Made by a program: the position numbers and the translations under genes. From JAVZLQ01 sp049972525 (GTDB lineage Archaea > Thermoproteota > Bathyarchaeia > Bathyarchaeales > Bathycorpusculaceae): DNA of 54,974 nt. Positions 53,876 through 54,974 of the stretch are shown piece after piece (positions within the stretch are counted from its first letter, which is position 1; the number at the start of each line of letters is the position of its first letter). Where the stretch lies: assembly GCA_049972525.1 (NCBI GenBank), contig JBMFKI010000009.1:1-54974 (forward strand), given 5' to 3'. The notes beneath the pieces were generated by a model. It was not told the DNA's origin and searched no databases. It saw only the letters and a list, made by a program, of their open reading frames with translations.

Positions 53876-54974
53876 ATGAAAGAAGAGGGCGCTCAGCAGT
53901 CAGAGCTTAGGCCTACTTTGGGATTATTCGACGCTACAGCCATTAGTGTTGGTGCAATTATTGGCGCTGGCATATTTGTTGTGACTGGTATAGCAGCTGG
54001 TTTGGCGGGCTCGGCTGTTGTTGTTTCCATGCTTCTAGCAGCAGTAATTGCCTTGTTTACGGCGTTGAGTTTTGCTGAACTTACGGCTTGGCAGCCGAGG
54101 GAGGGCAGCATCTACGAGTATGCTTATCAACTTATTTCGCCGTTTGCTGGCTTTTTGGTTGGTTGGATGTGGATACTTTCAAACACTTTTGTTGGTGCGG
54201 CGGTTTCGCTTGGCTTTGCATATTATTTAACAGCCATATTTCCAACTTTGCCAGCCAACTGGATTGCAGCTTTTCTCTGCATGTGCTTTACGGCATTGAA
54301 CTTTTTCGGTATACGCCAATCAGCTCTCCTAAACAATTTCTTGGTTGCTGCAAAGCTGCTTATACTTACATTCTTTGTTATTTTCGGTTTGGAGTATGTT
54401 AAACCCGCAAACTATGTGCCCTTTGCACCTTTAGATTTTGGCATGCTTTATGGCACGTGTTACATTTTCTTTGCATACGCTGGCTTTGCAAGAGTTGCCG
54501 TGATTGCTGAGGAGGTTAAAGATGCAAGGCGAAACGTTCCAAGGGCGATACTGCTCTCACTCGTCATATCAGCAATCGTTTACATGCTTGTAGGCCTAAT
54601 AGCCGTCGGACTTGTTGGAGCGGTTAGACTTTCAAATTCAAACTCGCCATTAACTGAAGCCATTAGCATAACGGGAAATACCGTCGCGGTTTACATAGTT
54701 TCAGCTGGAGGGCTACTCGCAACAGCAAGCGTTTTGCTAACAGCGATTTTAGGGACGTCTCGCATGGCTTACGCTATGGCGAGGAGAAACGACATACCAA
54801 AGGCCCTAGGTAAACTTCATCCAAAATATAATACACCTCACATTTCCATATTGATTGTCGGCGTCTTGATGACGCTTCTCGTCTTGTTTGTTGACCTTTC
54901 AAGAGTTGTAGCCATAAGCACCTTCGCATTGCTTTTCTATTACGCGATGGCTAACATTTCCGCATTAAAACTTA
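53876..54974 (+). CDS. APC family amino-acid permease (partial)
   Basis: The first 366 codons are present; the gene runs off the right edge. About nine to ten membrane helices are seen, starting with G-L-F-D-A-T-A-I-S-V-G-A-I-I-G-A-G-I-F, the family's first-helix substrate motif, and later E-V-K-D-A-R-R-N-V-P-R-A-I between helices 6 and 7. It imports amino acids or related amines with protons or sodium. The ATG follows a TATA-like tttaatagtt by about 45 bases. Confidence 0.9.
   Translation, partial: MKEEGAQQSELRPTLGLFDATAISVGAIIGAGIFVVTGIAAGLAGSAVVVSMLLAAVIALFTALSFAELTAWQPREGSIYEYAYQLISPFAGFLVGWMWILSNTFVGAAVSLGFAYYLTAIFPTLPANWIAAFLCMCFTALNFFGIRQSALLNNFLVAAKLLILTFFVIFGLEYVKPANYVPFAPLDFGMLYGTCYIFFAYAGFARVAVIAEEVKDARRNVPRAILLSLVISAIVYMLVGLIAVGLVGAVRLSNSNSPLTEAISITGNTVAVYIVSAGGLLATASVLLTAILGTSRMAYAMARRNDIPKALGKLHPKYNTPHISILIVGVLMTLLVLFVDLSRVVAISTFALLFYYAMANISALKL

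Overview
The window is archaeal chromosome. The translation, replication and lipid genes are archaeal in type: TBP, RadA, a type I DNA ligase, a geranylgeranyl reductase, a Ser-His signal peptidase, Lhr helicases and archaeal-type asparagine synthetase A. The 16S gene starts with the archaeal TCCGGTTGATCC end. A CdvA / ESCRT-III / Vps4 division cluster, an ATP-type PEP carboxykinase and a Cren7-like small protein point to the TACK group, and I think most likely to Bathyarchaeia or a relative. That placement is inference, because no tree could be run. Coding DNA is moderately AT-rich, genes are dense, and TTG or GTG starts behind good Shine-Dalgarno sequences are common. The 16S 3' end carries the matching CCTCC.

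Layout. 1-8030 is a type IV pilus / secretion locus: a divergent partial pilin, two overlapping pilin-like genes, a TadC/FlaJ-type platform protein, its ATPase, and a large beta-helix/PKD surface protein. The gap inside it holds a candidate structured RNA with its own promoter. 8180-15034 holds F420 glutamate ligase, an MBL hydrolase, a site-2 protease, two small proteins, an asparagine synthetase - PEPCK pair, and a divergent Lrp regulator facing AT-rich palindromes. 15125-20309 runs geranylgeranyl reductase, a Dph6-like ATP pyrophosphatase, a KaiC-like ATPase and DNA ligase. 20421-25246 is a minus-strand run: YkgJ-like protein, thioesterase, aKMT-like methyltransferase, a Cys-rich protein and an Lhr helicase. 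25363-31153 holds two acetyltransferases, a zinc-ribbon protein resembling Cren7, signal peptidase, TBP, OPRT, an MBL protein and the nickel-pincer racemase LarA. 31150-38648 holds three unknown membrane genes, two-subunit fumarase, RadA and an NFACT/RqcH-like protein.

38698-40534 is a stand-alone 16S rRNA unit on the minus strand, with promoter, leader, processing stem and trailer and no 23S or tRNA attached. 40564-45204 holds a HAD phosphatase, a membrane-anchored wHTH protein, an unknown secreted protein, a small basic protein, and a wHTH - MobB pair. 45338-48848 is the division operon, transcribed ESCRT-III (short) - cdvA - ESCRT-III with winged helix - cdvC. The second ESCRT-III gene appears to lack an ATG, GTG or TTG at its true N terminus. 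49351-49429 holds a C/D box sRNA whose D' guide fits the 23S site equivalent to E. coli C2498. The window ends with a class II amidotransferase, a frameshifted PH-domain pseudogene, a second Lhr helicase and a truncated APC permease.

I saw no CRISPR array, insertion sequence, tRNA gene or integrated element. Most of the window is core chromosome. The points most worth following are the two RNA candidates, the division operon, the Cren7-like zinc ribbon, a palindrome shared between promoters, and several unrecognised membrane genes.
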